Shown here in pieces: positions 48,679-57,235 of a stretch of 64,000 nucleotides of DNA. The position numbers and the translations under genes are program-made. Position 1 is the first letter of the stretch. The number at the start of each line of letters is the position of its first letter. Source of the DNA: Candidatus Bathyarchaeota archaeon (GTDB lineage Archaea; Thermoproteota; Bathyarchaeia; Bathyarchaeales; Bathycorpusculaceae); contig JAOZIE010000023.1 of NCBI GenBank assembly GCA_026014485.1, positions 248,001-312,000 of the forward strand, in the 5' to 3' direction. The notes below the pieces were generated by a model, which saw nothing but the letters and a program-made list of their open reading frames with translations, was not told the DNA's origin and did no database searches.

Positions 48679-50610
48679 ATGGTAATTAAAAGTGTAAACT
48701 GGATGGCGGGCGGTCCACAGGGAAGCGGCGTTGACACTGCAGCAAACATTTTTGGGCGCGCATGCGGCTACGGCGGACTCTGGGTGTTTGGCAGACGCGA
48801 ATACCACAGCAACATCAAAGGCTTGCACAGCTACTTCCACCTACGCATGTCCAAAGACGAAATTCTGGCTAACATAAACGATGTTGATTTACTTGCGGCT
48901 TTCGACGCGGAAACCGTGGTGCGCCACCTAACCGAAGTAGTTCCCAACGGCGGAATCATCGTTGACGCAAAAGAGATGGACACAAAAGTTTTGGGTATCC
49001 CGACTTTGCCGCCTGAATTCAAGGTTGAGATACGCAAGTTCATGGAGGAAAACGGCGTCGGCGAAACAGTCAGCGACTGGCTCGACTTCGCCAAAAAGAG
49101 CAACGTACAGGTTTTTCCCGTGCCCTACACAAAGCTGCTTAACGAAATCGGGCAGAAACTTGGCATCGAAAAAATCAGCAAAATCACCCGCATGATAAAC
49201 GTCTTAACTATAGGCGTCTCTTTTGCACTCTTCAAGTTTGACCGAGAACTCGCTGAGAAAGCGGTCAGGGTAACTTTTGCTGAAAAAGGAAAAATCGCCG
49301 AAATGAACGTGACCGCCCTAAACTACGCATACAGCTACGCCGAAGAAACCTTCCAAGACCCCTTCAAGCATAGGCTGGAGAAACTTCCCCTCAGCGAGGA
49401 ACGGGTTTTCCTAACTGGAAACCAAGCAGTTGCAATGGGCAAAGTGCTGGGCGGATGCCGAGTCCAAACCTACTATCCCATCACGCCCGCCGCGGATGAA
49501 AGCGAGTATCTGGAAGCCCATGAGATACTGAAAACCAGCGGGGAAGACGAATCCGTTCTTGTCATACAAACCGAAGACGAAATAGCAGCGATAAACTCCG
49601 CTTCAGGCGCATGCTTGGCAGGTGCGCGGGCAGCCACTTCCACGTCGGGTCCAGGTTTCTCGCTTATGGTTGAGGGACTCAGCTGGGCAGGCAACAACGA
49701 GGTCCCCGTGGTCGTGACCTACTATCAGCGGGGTGCCCCAGCCACGGGCTTGCCGACGCGGCAAGGGCAAGGGGACCTGCGGTTTGTGATGCATGCGGGG
49801 CACGGAGAGTTTCCACGTGTGGTTTTGGCGTCAGGCGACATCAAAGAGTGCTTCTACGACGCCGCCAAAGTGTTCAACTACGCCGAGAAATACCAAGTGC
49901 CCGCTATACACCTGCTCGACAAAGCCATGGCGAACTGCAGCCAAACGTTCCCCGTTTTCGACTACGGCAAATTCAAGATTGACCGCGGCCAAATCCTCGC
50001 CGAAAACGACCTTGACGGCAAAGAGTACCGCCGATTCCAGTTCACCGAGACAGGTGTCTCGCCGAGGGTGTTTCTGGGAACCAAGAATACGTTGAACTGG
50101 TATACGGGCGATGAGCACAACGAGACGGGTCACATAAGTGAGGAGCCGCTTAATCGACGGTTAATGATGGAGAAACGTATGAAGAAACTGGATTTAATCA
50201 AGAAGGAAACGCCTATGGAAGACAAATTTGCCTTGTTCGGAGACCTAAACTCCGAGAACATCGTGGTCAGCTGGGGGTCACCCAAAGGCGCTATACGTGA
50301 AGCCCTCAACATGCTTAAAGAGGAAGGCTTGTCTGCGGGGTTCCTGCAGGCACGCATGCTTGTCCCGTTCCCCGCTGAAGACATCCGAAAGGTGCTGCAG
50401 GGCAAGAAACGCGTCATAGACATTGAACACAACTACTGCGGGCAACTGGGCGAGGTAGTGAAGGAGCAGACAGGCATCGCACCAAACTTCCACATCCTCA
50501 AATACACGGGCCGACCCATGACCGCCACCGAAGTTCACAGCGCCCTCAAACATATCTTAACCGACAAAGCAGCCGAGAACGAACGGCAGGTGTTGATGTT
50601 TGGCTCGTAA
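48679..50610 (+). CDS. 2-oxoacid:ferredoxin oxidoreductase, fused gamma-alpha subunit
   Basis: A 643-residue subunit of the two-subunit archaeal enzyme. The N-terminal gamma domain (about 1-190; AGGPQGSGVDTAANIFGRAC) joins the alpha domain, whose YYPITPAADESEYLE (the YPITP motif contacting substrate) lies near 262-276. EDEIAAINSASGACLAGARA (cofactor-binding partner loop) follows. Closing domain ends with QTGIAPNFHILKYTGRPMTA. It oxidises 2-oxoacids (often broad, e.g. 2-oxoglutarate, pyruvate) with CoA to acyl-CoA, CO2 and reduced ferredoxin. ATG at 48679 follows GGGTGA; a GTG lies four codons upstream. It overlaps the beta gene by eleven bases. Confidence 0.92.
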   Translation: MVIKSVNWMAGGPQGSGVDTAANIFGRACGYGGLWVFGRREYHSNIKGLHSYFHLRMSKDEILANINDVDLLAAFDAETVVRHLTEVVPNGGIIVDAKEMDTKVLGIPTLPPEFKVEIRKFMEENGVGETVSDWLDFAKKSNVQVFPVPYTKLLNEIGQKLGIEKISKITRMINVLTIGVSFALFKFDRELAEKAVRVTFAEKGKIAEMNVTALNYAYSYAEETFQDPFKHRLEKLPLSEERVFLTGNQAVAMGKVLGGCRVQTYYPITPAADESEYLEAHEILKTSGEDESVLVIQTEDEIAAINSASGACLAGARAATSTSGPGFSLMVEGLSWAGNNEVPVVVTYYQRGAPATGLPTRQGQGDLRFVMHAGHGEFPRVVLASGDIKECFYDAAKVFNYAEKYQVPAIHLLDKAMANCSQTFPVFDYGKFKIDRGQILAENDLDGKEYRRFQFTETGVSPRVFLGTKNTLNWYTGDEHNETGHISEEPLNRRLMMEKRMKKLDLIKKETPMEDKFALFGDLNSENIVVSWGSPKGAIREALNMLKEEGLSAGFLQARMLVPFPAEDIRKVLQGKKRVIDIEHNYCGQLGEVVKEQTGIAPNFHILKYTGRPMTATEVHSALKHILTDKAAENERQVLMFGS

Positions 50611-51565
50611 ACCCTCCGACTTCAAAGTAGCCGACGTGTACGCGGACTGGTGCCCCGGCTGCGGCGACTTTGGCATCATGAACGGGTTACAGATGGCTTT
50701 CGCTGACCTCGGTTTGGAGCCTCATCAGATTGTGCTGGTTTCAGGAATTGGCTGTTCAGGTAAAGAGCCGCATAACGTCAAATGCTATGGCGTTCACACG
50801 CTTCACGGCAGAACCTTGCCGTTTGCGATGGGCATCAAGGCTGCTAACCCGAACTTGGAGGTTGTGGCGATAGGCGGCGACGGCGACGGCTTGGGCATCG
50901 GCGCGGGGCACTTCGTCAATGCAGGACGCCGCGACCTGGACATGACATACATTATCCACAACAACGGCGTGTACGGCTTAACTAAGGGGCAGGCGTCACC
51001 TACGCTGCGTCGGGATGTACAAACCAAAGCCCTGCCCAGACCTAACATAAACGACCCTGTAAACCCCATTGGGTTGGCGTTGATTTCGGGGTTCACGTTC
51101 GCGGCGCGGTCGTACGCCCACGATGTTAGGCACCTGCGGGACACCATCAAGCAGGGTGTACAGCATAAAGGCATGGCGTTCATAGAGTGCCTGCAGCCTT
51201 GCCCCTCATACAACAACATAACCACAAAGGCTTGGTACTCTGGAGAAGACCGTAAAGACGCCCAAGGCAAACCGCAGAGCCGCCTCTACAAGCTGGATGA
51301 AGCTGGCTTTGACCCCGTCGTGAAGGATTGGAGCGAGGACTTCAAGAGGAAGGTTGCCGCGTTGGAGAAGGCTCAGGAGTGGGGCGACCGCATACCCATA
51401 GGCGTCTTCTACAAAAACGAGTTGGAACCGACATTCCAAGAACGCTACAGCAAACGGATACCCTTCTACATCAGCAAACCGCCCGCAAAGCAGAAGTTAT
51501 GCGACGACAACGGCTACAGCCACGTTGACCTAACCCAGTTCCTTGAAGAACTAAAAACAAGTTGA
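50600..51565 (+). CDS. 2-oxoacid:ferredoxin oxidoreductase, beta subunit
   Basis: A 321-residue thiamine-diphosphate/[4Fe-4S] subunit. WCPGCGDFGIMNGLQMA near 17-33 has the first two cluster cysteines, SGIGCSGKEPH holds the third, and CLQPCPSYNNIT the later one. The ThDP motif GGDGDGLGIGAGHFVNAGRR is near 93-112, followed by the substrate-side NNGVYGLTKGQASPT. Together with the gamma-alpha fusion it forms the compact archaeal oxidoreductase. Starts at TTG, overlapping the preceding gene. Confidence 0.93.
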   Translation: MARKPSDFKVADVYADWCPGCGDFGIMNGLQMAFADLGLEPHQIVLVSGIGCSGKEPHNVKCYGVHTLHGRTLPFAMGIKAANPNLEVVAIGGDGDGLGIGAGHFVNAGRRDLDMTYIIHNNGVYGLTKGQASPTLRRDVQTKALPRPNINDPVNPIGLALISGFTFAARSYAHDVRHLRDTIKQGVQHKGMAFIECLQPCPSYNNITTKAWYSGEDRKDAQGKPQSRLYKLDEAGFDPVVKDWSEDFKRKVAALEKAQEWGDRIPIGVFYKNELEPTFQERYSKRIPFYISKPPAKQKLCDDNGYSHVDLTQFLEELKTS

Positions 51566-51622
51566 GAAACAGGATTATTAGCACAAAATACAATAGAATG
51601 TTCGTGTAAAGTAGCATTTGCC

Positions 51623-51922
51623 ATGAAGTCCCTAAAAGAAATCAAAACCCAGTTGGAGACGCTTAAACCCGAACTTAAGGAGCGTTTTGGAGTTGACTCC
51701 ATAGGTGTATTTGGTTCTTACTCTCGGGGCGAGCAAACAAAGAGAAGCGACATAGATGTTCTAGTCGTTTTTTCCCAAAATGCTCATGTGGGTTTCTTTA
51801 AGTTTTTGGAACTTGAAGAGTTCTTGACAGAGCAGCTTCGTGTGAAAGTTGACCTCGTCACCAAAGGTGCGTTGAAGCCTGTCCTGAAAGACCAGATTCT
51901 TCGAGAGACGGTTTATGCGTGA
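51623..51922 (+). CDS. mntA: MNT-type minimal nucleotidyltransferase (antitoxin)
   Basis: A 99-residue nucleotidyltransferase. GSYSRGEQTKRSDIDVLVVF near 31-50 gives the GSxxRGxxxxxSDxD catalytic pattern. In MNT-HEPN pairs this enzyme transfers AMP to the HEPN toxin and silences it. Its frame overlaps the next gene by eight bases, the usual coupled arrangement. Confidence 0.88.
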   Translation: MKSLKEIKTQLETLKPELKERFGVDSIGVFGSYSRGEQTKRSDIDVLVVFSQNAHVGFFKFLELEEFLTEQLRVKVDLVTKGALKPVLKDQILRETVYA

Positions 51923-52256
51923 AGCACAGGTTTACCTCGTCGATATTCTTGAAGCAATCCAAAGAATAGAAGAATACTTAACAGGTCTAACGTTTGGCAC
52001 TTTTTCGAAAGACAAGAAAACCATTGATGCAGTTATACGGAATTTCGCAGTTATCGGAGAAGCCGCAAAACATGTGCCGCTCAGTTTGAAACAAGAGCAT
52101 CCTGAAATTTCTTGGAAGCGAATGGCTGGCATGCGCGACAAAGTCATCCATGAATACTTCGGAGTGGACGTTCAAATACTCTGGAACGCGTCGAAGATTG
52201 ACCTGTCCGTATTAAAACCGCAAATGGAAGATTTGCTCAAAGAACTGACCGAGTAA
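51915..52256 (+). CDS. hepT: HEPN (DUF86/HepT) ribonuclease toxin
   Basis: A 113-residue helical protein. The HEPN catalytic motif R-x4-6-H appears as RDKVIHEYFGVD near 75-86, with the modifiable Tyr directly after HE. VIGEAAKHVPLSL near 40-52 is another family element. It pairs with the MNT gene just upstream; together a toxin-antitoxin module that may act in stability or phage defence. Confidence 0.88.
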   Translation: MREAQVYLVDILEAIQRIEEYLTGLTFGTFSKDKKTIDAVIRNFAVIGEAAKHVPLSLKQEHPEISWKRMAGMRDKVIHEYFGVDVQILWNASKIDLSVLKPQMEDLLKELTE

Positions 52257-52325
52257 CCCTTCTTTTTTAAGGCCCTCACAGAAAAGTGGCTTGCAAAAGA
52301 TAAAAAGCGACTGAGTGGAATTTTG

Positions 52326-52607
52326 TCAAAGGGAACTGGTTTCTTCTTTTTCGTTTTTTTGTTTTTCAACCAGTTCGGCTTCAGCGAATTTTCTGCTTAT
52401 CCGAGTGATACGTAGTCTCACGTGGTCGCCGACTTTGGCTTGTGCAACGAAAACTACTAAGCCCTCTATACGGGCGATGCCTTCGCCGCGTTGGCTGGTT
52501 TCAGTTATGTCCACTTCGTATTCTTCGCCGACTTTAACGGGTTTAGGCGGAAACCTTCGTGGACCTAAAAAACCGCCCTCTTGCCTTCTACTAGAATCAT
52601 CTTCCAT
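52326..52607 (-). CDS. TRAM domain RNA-binding protein
   Basis: A 93-residue protein. The TRAM beta-barrel spans about 25-80: GEEYEVDITETSQRGEGIAR, then VVFVAQAKVGDHVRLRITRI, then KFAEAELVE. The charged C-terminal end (about 82-93) is Lys/Glu-rich. Small TRAM proteins are abundant RNA chaperones in archaea. ATG at 52607 has GAGGTGAT upstream; the frame continues a few codons to a TTG. It runs parallel to the OB-fold gene at 52676. Confidence 0.9.
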   Translation of the reverse strand: MEDDSSRRQEGGFLGPRRFPPKPVKVGEEYEVDITETSQRGEGIARIEGLVVFVAQAKVGDHVRLRITRISRKFAEAELVEKQKNEKEETSSL

Positions 52608-52675
52608 AACTTTATCACCTCGCCTCAACAAACACTACTTTGAAATGAAGGAAACCGCTTCTTGAAAAGCGGAGT

Positions 52676-52966
52676 TTACAGAACTGTGAGTTTGCCGAAT
52701 TTTCCGATGTTTAGTTGGATTTCGCTTTTGAAGCTGGTTACGTAACCGTTTTCTATTTTGATGTTGTCGCCCACGTTAACCAAGTCTATCTGTTCATTCC
52801 ACAAAGTCAGCTTCATGGTGCCTGTTTCATCTTGGACGATTGCGTCTGCGACGTTTAAGGTTTCACCGCTGTATCTGGATTGGACTTGGCGTGGGTTGCC
52901 TTTTTCGACTACGCTGGCTTCAATGTCAACTCGTTTCATTCCGGTTTGTAGTTCATTAATTTTCAC
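52676..52966 (-). CDS. RPA/SSB-like OB-fold protein
   Basis: A 96-residue single OB-fold: MKRVDIEASVVEKGNPRQVQ near 10-29, then VADAIVQDETGTMKLTLWNE near 40-59, and IKIENGYVTSFKSEIQLNIG near 70-89. This is the one-domain ssDNA-binding or RPA-associated type common in crenarchaea-related archaea. It may act with the TRAM protein gene downstream only by position; no functional link is implied. Confidence 0.85.
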   Translation of the reverse strand: MKINELQTGMKRVDIEASVVEKGNPRQVQSRYSGETLNVADAIVQDETGTMKLTLWNEQIDLVNVGDNIKIENGYVTSFKSEIQLNIGKFGKLTVL

Positions 52967-53158
52967 GTTATTTTCTCCTCAGTGTCTGATCCATGAGAAC
53001 TTTGCCGTTCTGCTTGCAGACTTTTACTTGCAGAAAAGCTCGCCAACCATATAAATCTTGCTAACTGCCTTTTTGGGTGTTTTAGCGAACAAAAAGAAAA
53101 GAAAGTTAGGTTCTGCTTTCTGTCCTTCCACGTTGCAGGTTGATGTCTGCTGCCTTGT

Positions 53159-54373
53159 TTAGATTATGCCGATTGCGGTTAGTAGGCTTAAGAGTACGTA
53201 GGTGACGACTACGCTTGTTGCGGATGCAAATATGCTTTTCATCCAGTTGAATTCTGTCATGGCGCGGATAATCGCTGCACCAATCGCTGCAATCCACGCG
53301 TAAACTGCGATTGCGATGAAGGTGGCTATTGAACTGTAAGTTGCTATTTGCGTGGCAATCACGGAATTGTAGATGGCTTGGGACGCCACTGAAAACATCG
53401 TCACGTACTGCGCGGGGTAACTCAGTTGGTAGCCGAAAGCGAACTCAAACGGATAGTATATTTGGGCAGGTAACGTTGCTGTGGCTGCAAGAATGACTAG
53501 TGTTTCCACAGCCATTGTGATTAGCGAAAAAGCCACCGCGACAAACAGTGGTCTCCATGTGATTGTGCCTTTAAACAGCTTTATTATCAGGAAGAAAACG
53601 ATTGCGAGCCCTAGCCATTGAATGATGAACGAGAAAATTGCTGAAAAGGATGCGCTTGCCGCGAAGCCGGATACGCCGAATATTTCAATTGGGTTCTGGT
53701 ACATGCCTCTGAAGAAGAGTCCGCCTATCCGTAAAGTGACGTTAGAGGCATCTGGGAAGGTCATGTCCATTTTTATGCCTGTTATGTTGGTCCAGAGGGG
53801 GTTGCCGCTGCTTTGCCAGTTTCCAGAGCCTACGGGAATGGTGTAGTTGTTCCATTCAGATGTTGATGCGTTGGCAAAAGTTGAGGTTAAATCCGTCTGG
53901 AAATAGCTTGATGAATCTAACGAAAACAGCTGTATGGTGGCGCTTGAAGGCGCAACAGCTGGTTCAACAAATTTAATCTGCAAGTACAAGTCTGGGAAGC
54001 CATCTGGTCCACAGTTCACGGAGCCGTTCAGGTCGTTTATGGTCATAGCTATACTGCTGCTGTTGTCGATGGCGAACTGGAGGCTGCTGTTTCCGTAGAA
54101 CGTGGTGTTGAAAATATCCTTTAAGTTGCTGCTGACTGTGACTCCCGGAGCCGTCCACAGCAGAGAACTATCTGTCCACGTTGTCAGTTGCCCGATGGGT
54201 GGTGCAGTTCCCTCATAGTACGTTTTTGAGTACTGCGCAAAGAATAGGCTTGTCTGCGCCGCAACAAAGATTACTAGAATCAACAGTGGACCCCAGTACT
54301 TGGGGTTCTGGATGATTTTTTTGAACACTTTGTGTGGTGCATAAAGCACTTCAAGAACATCAGTGACGAACAA
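53159..54373 (-). CDS. Yip1-family membrane protein with lumenal domain
   Basis: A 404-residue integral membrane protein. The N-terminal VLEVLYAPHKVFKKIIQNPK (about 6-25) is the amphipathic start of Yip1 proteins. The first membrane helix (about 29-47) precedes a large extracytoplasmic beta-rich region (about 50-230; repeated Ser/Thr/Asn-rich strands, NNYTIPVGSGNW). Four more membrane helices follow (about 240-400). Start is TTG 54373 with GGAG upstream. The function of prokaryotic Yip1 proteins is unknown. Confidence 0.75.
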   Translation of the reverse strand: MFVTDVLEVLYAPHKVFKKIIQNPKYWGPLLILVIFVAAQTSLFFAQYSKTYYEGTAPPIGQLTTWTDSSLLWTAPGVTVSSNLKDIFNTTFYGNSSLQFAIDNSSSIAMTINDLNGSVNCGPDGFPDLYLQIKFVEPAVAPSSATIQLFSLDSSSYFQTDLTSTFANASTSEWNNYTIPVGSGNWQSSGNPLWTNITGIKMDMTFPDASNVTLRIGGLFFRGMYQNPIEIFGVSGFAASASFSAIFSFIIQWLGLAIVFFLIIKLFKGTITWRPLFVAVAFSLITMAVETLVILAATATLPAQIYYPFEFAFGYQLSYPAQYVTMFSVASQAIYNSVIATQIATYSSIATFIAIAVYAWIAAIGAAIIRAMTEFNWMKSIFASATSVVVTYVLLSLLTAIGII

Positions 54374-54423
54374 CTGCTTAGGCTCCGCTTACCATTTTCA
54401 CAGAGGGATTTAATAAGTGTTTG

Positions 54424-55932
54424 TTACATTCCCTGCTTCAGTCGGCGGTACGTCGTGTAATCCACGTACTGGGCAAACGGGTTTTCAGCTAACTGTTTCA
54501 CGTTGATTTTCTGCCGTTTTCTCTTTTCCAGAAGCTGACTGGTGGTCCTGAGCAGGTATGCGTCGCTTCCCGCCCCTGAGCCGTAACTGGCAACCAAGAT
54601 GCGTTCGTCAGGTTTGGCTATGTCCAGCACTGCAGCTAAACCCACGGGTGAGCATCCGCTGTAGGTGTTGCCGAACTTTTTGACTTGAAGCGAACAAATG
54701 TACTGTTCCTCTTTGAACCCGAGGTCTCTTGCCACCTTAACTGGAAAAGCAGGGTTAGGCTGGTGTGGAACAAAATAGTCTAAGTCTTGGGGTTCCAGCT
54801 TGAACTTCCCCATAAGTTTCGTGACGGACTTCTTTACATGTTTAAAGTAAGCGGGGTCGCCTGTGAATCTGCCGCCGTGCATGGGAAACTGTTCGCCGTC
54901 TCTACGCCAGAAATCAGGCGTGTCCGACGTGACTGAGTGCCACCCCTCGATTTCCGCGATGACATCGTGTTTGCCGAAAACGAAGGCTGCGCCGCCGTAC
55001 CCGACAAATAGGTCTAATTCGCCGCCTGGGCAGCCTCGGGGTGCTGCTTGGCTGTTGTCTGCTCCGATGACCATGGTGTTTCTGATGCCCGAAGCTGGAT
55101 AATTCACCAGTGCCGCGGCATCTTTGAACATGCTTGTGGCGGCTTTGCAGGCGAACTCTGTGTCCACTGCGTCTACACTTTGCACATCGCCGTCTTCCTC
55201 TCCAAGTTGGAGAACTTGAGCAACTTTTGAGGCTATTGGTTTGACGGCGTACGGGTTGGACTCAGAGCCGACGTAGACTTTGCCTACGTGTGAACTGTCG
55301 ATGCCTGAGTGGATAAGCGCGGTTTTTCCAGCTTCCACCGCCGCCGTAACTGAATCTTCATCAGTGAAGGGGACAGCGCGTTCAATGCCGCCTTCCTTTA
55401 TCCTGAACCGCGACGTGTAGACGCCGTAGCCCACGATTCCAGGTAACTCGTACTCCTTGTTCTGCGCGGCAACCTTGTACTCCTGATGTGGGTAGTATTC
55501 GTCTGCCAAAGTAAACGCTAACGATATCGTAGGAACTACGTCAGTTCTGTTAACGCTGTAGCGTCTTCGGAATCTAGGCACAACCTCCCTGCCTTCGAGG
55601 GTTGCCAAGTCCACGTTTTCGTCTTTTTTGATGATTTGGTCGGTGAGTCTGCCTGGCACACGGATTTTTCCGCCGTGGAAAGACACGATGCCGTAAACGT
55701 AGCTTCCCAACTTCGTGAATTTGTTGGTGGGTTCCGTAACCAGCGTGCAGAGCTCTAGTGTGCCTTTTTCGTAGAAGAGGTCCACAGCGGACATTTTCAG
55801 GTAGCTTTTGCGTCCGCAGTCGCTACAGTAGTCACGTACCTCAAAGTATTCTTTGCCGCAGATTTGGCAACGGCTGGCTTTCAGCCTGTCACCGAGGTAG
55901 GAGACTCTGCGTTCAATTGGTTCACTGCTCAT
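54424..55932 (-). CDS. DUF35 zinc-ribbon/OB domain fused to HMG-CoA synthase
   Basis: A 502-residue fusion. Residues about 1-130 form a DUF35 protein: the rubredoxin-like zinc ribbon CQICG and CSDCG (about 18-39) followed by an OB fold (ELCTLVTEPTNKF, then VSFHGGKIRVPGRL). Residues 165-502 are archaeal 3-hydroxy-3-methylglutaryl-CoA synthase: GIVGYGVYTSRFRI, EFACKAATSMF with the catalytic Cys, and YFVPHQPNPAFPVKVARDLG. The enzyme condenses acetyl-CoA with acetoacetyl-CoA for the mevalonate pathway. It directly follows the thiolase gene, with one base between. In most archaea DUF35 is a separate small gene beside these two. Confidence 0.88.
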   Translation of the reverse strand: MSSEPIERRVSYLGDRLKASRCQICGKEYFEVRDYCSDCGRKSYLKMSAVDLFYEKGTLELCTLVTEPTNKFTKLGSYVYGIVSFHGGKIRVPGRLTDQIIKKDENVDLATLEGREVVPRFRRRYSVNRTDVVPTISLAFTLADEYYPHQEYKVAAQNKEYELPGIVGYGVYTSRFRIKEGGIERAVPFTDEDSVTAAVEAGKTALIHSGIDSSHVGKVYVGSESNPYAVKPIASKVAQVLQLGEEDGDVQSVDAVDTEFACKAATSMFKDAAALVNYPASGIRNTMVIGADNSQAAPRGCPGGELDLFVGYGGAAFVFGKHDVIAEIEGWHSVTSDTPDFWRRDGEQFPMHGGRFTGDPAYFKHVKKSVTKLMGKFKLEPQDLDYFVPHQPNPAFPVKVARDLGFKEEQYICSLQVKKFGNTYSGCSPVGLAAVLDIAKPDERILVASYGSGAGSDAYLLRTTSQLLEKRKRQKINVKQLAENPFAQYVDYTTYRRLKQGM

Positions 55933-55933
55933 T

Positions 55934-57130
55934 TCAGTTCCTCCCTAAAATACAGACGTAGCTTTTGGTGCCAAACCCCTCAAACTCGTTAGATAAACCA
56001 TACTGAGGTGTTGAGTCGGCTGCTGCCTGTCGGGGTCCTGCTTCGCCTCTTAGCTGCTTGAAGATTTCAAACAGTTGCGCTCCGCCTGTGGCTCCGAGGG
56101 GGTTACCGTCCGCTTTTAACCCGCCGTTCAAGTTAATGAACAGTTTTCTGCCGTCTACTTCTAAGTAGCCCTGGTAGTCTTGATAGCTGTCGTAGATGTT
56201 TTTCCATGCGGTGCCCTCTTCACAGAAGCCTAAATCCTCCAGAGAAACCATATCCATCATCGTGGATTGGTCATTCAACTCCAGAACCTGAATATCCTTC
56301 TGATTTACCCCCGCCCTTCTGATGGCGTTTGCCATGGCGATTTTTGTAGCCATAAAATGGGTCAGGTCCTCTCGGGCAGGATAATTAAGGAAATCTGTTG
56401 CTGAAGCGGTACCTAAAACGTAAACGGGCTGGTCAGTTAGCTTCTTGGCTTTTTCTGCACTGGTCACAATCAACGCCGATGCCCCATCTGAGATGGGCGC
56501 AAAATCATAAAGCCCCAGTGCCTTCCGCGCTGCCTTCCGCGCGTTCAAAACCTGCTCCAACGTTATTTTCCGCTGGTACTGGGCGTACTCGTTTTTGGTG
56601 GCGTTCGCGTGGTTTTTGACCGCTATCTGCGCCAACGCAACGTTAAGCTTCTCAAGTTTTTCGCCTGTGATTCCGTATTTTTTGGCGTACGCCCGAAGCA
56701 TAAGTTCATGGTTCGATTCAGGGGTGCATCCTGCGTAGTAGCTCCAGGGGTCTTCGAGAAGCATGAGGTCGTCACGGATTTTGTCCCATCGGTCAGTCAT
56801 TTTCTCGATGCCGCCGACAAGAACCGTGCTGTAGATGCCTGCGCGGATTGCGTGGCATGCGGTCAACAGGGCGGCGCTGACGGAGCGGGTGATTTCCATG
56901 GGCACATGTAGTTCTGTGAGTTCTGAGAGAAAGCCTTCTTCTAAGCCGAGTTTGTTGGTTATCGGCAAAAAGCAGTCTGACATGTAGCAAGCTTCTAGGT
57001 CTTTGCGTTCTATACCGCATCCTCTGGAGGCGGCAAGCCACGCTTCCTCAATCAGTTTCTCTGGTTCTTTGCCATAGTGTTCCCCAAACTTGGTTCGCCC
57101 CACAGCAACTATCGCAGGAGAATTCTGCAT
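55934..57130 (-). CDS. acetyl-CoA C-acetyltransferase (thiolase), archaeal type
   Basis: A 398-residue thiolase of the SCP-x-like archaeal class. AIVAVGRTKFGEHYGKEPEK opens the protein; ALLTACHAIRAGIYSTVLVG near 88-107 carries the nucleophilic Cys (ACH), the NEF/NDQ-type segment LELNDQSTMMD follows, and LNGGLKADGNPLGATGGAQL is the C-terminal catalytic His/Cys region in a diverged form. It makes acetoacetyl-CoA and channels it to HMG-CoA synthase via the DUF35 bridge. ATG at 57130 is preferred; the ORF runs ten codons upstream. Confidence 0.9.
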   Translation of the reverse strand: MQNSPAIVAVGRTKFGEHYGKEPEKLIEEAWLAASRGCGIERKDLEACYMSDCFLPITNKLGLEEGFLSELTELHVPMEITRSVSAALLTACHAIRAGIYSTVLVGGIEKMTDRWDKIRDDLMLLEDPWSYYAGCTPESNHELMLRAYAKKYGITGEKLEKLNVALAQIAVKNHANATKNEYAQYQRKITLEQVLNARKAARKALGLYDFAPISDGASALIVTSAEKAKKLTDQPVYVLGTASATDFLNYPAREDLTHFMATKIAMANAIRRAGVNQKDIQVLELNDQSTMMDMVSLEDLGFCEEGTAWKNIYDSYQDYQGYLEVDGRKLFINLNGGLKADGNPLGATGGAQLFEIFKQLRGEAGPRQAAADSTPQYGLSNEFEGFGTKSYVCILGRN

Positions 57131-57235
57131 AATATCCTCTTCTGAGCAGAATAAATCCATTATAAAAACGCTTTTAAGTGTTTGCCAAATCCGTTTGGTT
57201 TTGCTCCTTCACGCAACTTCTTTTGCGGGTTGATT

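Noticed and set aside
50803-51270. 155-codon minus-strand ORF within the 2-oxoacid oxidoreductase beta gene
   Set aside because: It lies wholly inside a conserved enzyme gene on the other strand and has shadow-like composition.
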